NCBI GenBank assembly: GCA_007130885.1
Contig: SLRQ01000078.1
Location: 1 to 50,783 of the forward strand
Direction: 5' to 3'
DNA from: Deltaproteobacteria bacterium
GTDB lineage: Bacteria > Myxococcota > Myxococcia > SLRQ01
DNA length: 50,783 nucleotides
Position 1 is the first letter of the stretch; each line of letters opens with the position of its first letter. The notes under the pieces are model-generated. The model saw only the letters and a list, made by a program, of their open reading frames with translations, ran no database searches and was not told where the DNA came from. Made by a program: the position numbers and the translations under genes. This document shows, one piece after another, positions 50,158 through 50,783 of this stretch.

Positions 50158-50577
50158 CTAATCCGAGCTATCCCCTCTATCGTCCGAGTTGCTTGGTAGA
50201 GGAATCCCGATGTATTTCGATCGCTTGGGGTTCAATCTTAAGGCGAGGAAGAGTCGGGGTGCAAAGTAGGCCGTTTGAATCAGGCATCGGGCGAGTTTGT
50301 ACTGTTCTTCGAGACGCGTGCGGGAGCGAGGAATGGCGAGCGCGGGGAGTGGTGGGCGGGGGTGCGGATCGCGGCAGATTTCTCCTGGACGGGCCGCAAC
50401 CGGAGGCGGGCCCAACGCTTGGGCGAGACCCGCCGCCACCGCGGCCCTAACCCAGGAGAAAGCCATGATCACTCCGCACAGCACCCACACCGGAAACCCT
50501 CGCCCTCTACCTTTCCATAGCCTCGATGCGTACGGGGTGGCACTGGACCTGGTTCGCCCTAACCTGTCACTATCCAA
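50158..50577 (-). CDS. possible small membrane or exported protein
   Basis: Up to 139 aa. A hydrophobic stretch (VWVLCGVIMAFSWVRAAVAAG, residues ~31-51) is followed by a Pro/Arg-rich part and a more protein-like tail (EEQYKLARCLIQTAYFAPRLFLALRLNPKRSKYIG) ending acidic. Codon third positions on this strand are plausible. Several start codons are possible, including GTG/ATG just before the hydrophobic segment. No family recognised; plus-strand frames over the same region look less coding. It could be a false gene. Confidence 0.35.
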   Translation of the reverse strand: MDSDRLGRTRSSATPYASRLWKGRGRGFPVWVLCGVIMAFSWVRAAVAAGLAQALGPPPVAARPGEICRDPHPRPPLPALAIPRSRTRLEEQYKLARCLIQTAYFAPRLFLALRLNPKRSKYIGIPLPSNSDDRGDSSD

Positions 50578-50678
50578 GGGAATTCGAGCCGACCCGGTTT
50601 CTGGATAGCGGGGATCCTTCAGTCCAAGCTCTCATTGAGAATGCGTCGCATATGCGAGCGAGGCCGCAACCTCAACGG

Positions 50679-50783
50679 CTAGATGGGCTCCGGCGAAGAC
50701 TTTGAAGGAGGCACTCGTACCGGTACGGGTTGGTTGTTTCGTTTGGCCTCCATGAACGTGCGGCCGTACATCTTCTCCGCCGC
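50679..50783 (-). CDS. C-terminal end of a gene running off the window
   Basis: The minus strand is open from the right edge to a TAG at 50679-50681. The 34 visible residues begin AAEKMYGRTFMEAKRNN and end PPSKSSPEPI. The composition looks coding, but too little is visible to assign a family. The ~100 bases between this stop and the previous gene hold CTATCCA...TGGATAG (50571-50577 and 50603-50609), a possible weak hairpin. Confidence 0.5.
   Translation of the reverse strand, partial: AAEKMYGRTFMEAKRNNQPVPVRVPPSKSSPEPI

Noticed and set aside
50275..50608. Plus-strand frames near the right edge
   Set aside because: Arg/Gly-rich low-quality frames; the minus-strand frame there is more protein-like, though itself weak.

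Overview
The window is GC-rich chromosomal DNA from a Gram-negative bacterium. It encodes outer-membrane machinery (MCE/Mla lipid transporters, a BamB-like protein, several lipoproteins and predicted beta-barrel proteins). The housekeeping order (rpsP-khpA-rimM-trmD-rplS-...-rnhB-yraN-rsmI; xerD-infC-rpmI-rplT-pheS-pheT-ihfA; rnc-era-der; yfgM-bamB), a sigma54 NtrC-type two-component pair and selA suggest a member of the former Deltaproteobacteria (Myxococcota or a relative). That placement is inference from gene content, not a phylogeny. I see no phage, insertion sequence or CRISPR array, and no gene-free stretch longer than 300 bases.

Layout. 1-2738 (+): 3' end of an MCE transporter operon (permease, ATPase, MCE protein with a barrel-like C-terminus). 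2767-9584 (+): ribosomal/RNA-processing operon rpsP-khpA-rimM-trmD-rplS, then an unusual 697-aa coiled-coil membrane protein built like a degenerate SMC/Rad50 ATPase, then rnhB-yraN-rsmI. 9666-14790 (-): secreted barrel-like protein and an NtrC/histidine-kinase pair. 14924-18312 (+): selA, an HNH nuclease, an 88-aa unknown and rluD. 18285-25540 (-): second MCE locus, coding order ATPase, permease, permease, ATPase, MCE protein, then a 1024-aa outer-membrane protein joining a zinc-peptidase-like domain, a beta-propeller and a barrel. 25659-35897 (+): mutS, tsaC, xerD, infC (ATC start), rpmI, rplT, pheS, pheT, ihfA. 35984-38868: tRNA-Pro, surE, apt, tRNA-Arg (-), cca. 38890-42857: an unknown protein (-), a REC-histidine kinase with damaged ATP-lid motifs, mnmA, rnc. 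42854-50783: cyclophilin lipoprotein, era, der, two envelope genes (-), yfgM, bamB, then lipoprotein/unknown genes (-) to the edge.

The most interesting part is 18285-25540. It looks like an MCE-type ABC lipid transporter with two different permeases and two different ATPases. One ATPase has lost the LSGGM signature (it reads VGAGV), as in asymmetric heterodimeric ABC transporters. The transporter is translationally coupled to a large composite outer-membrane protein. The first MCE locus appears to solve the same periplasm-crossing problem differently, by carrying a barrel-like domain on the MCE protein itself. The 697-aa protein at 5519-7612 is a second candidate for an undescribed function: it keeps the SMC/Rad50 layout but lacks Walker A and has two membrane helices inside its coiled coil.
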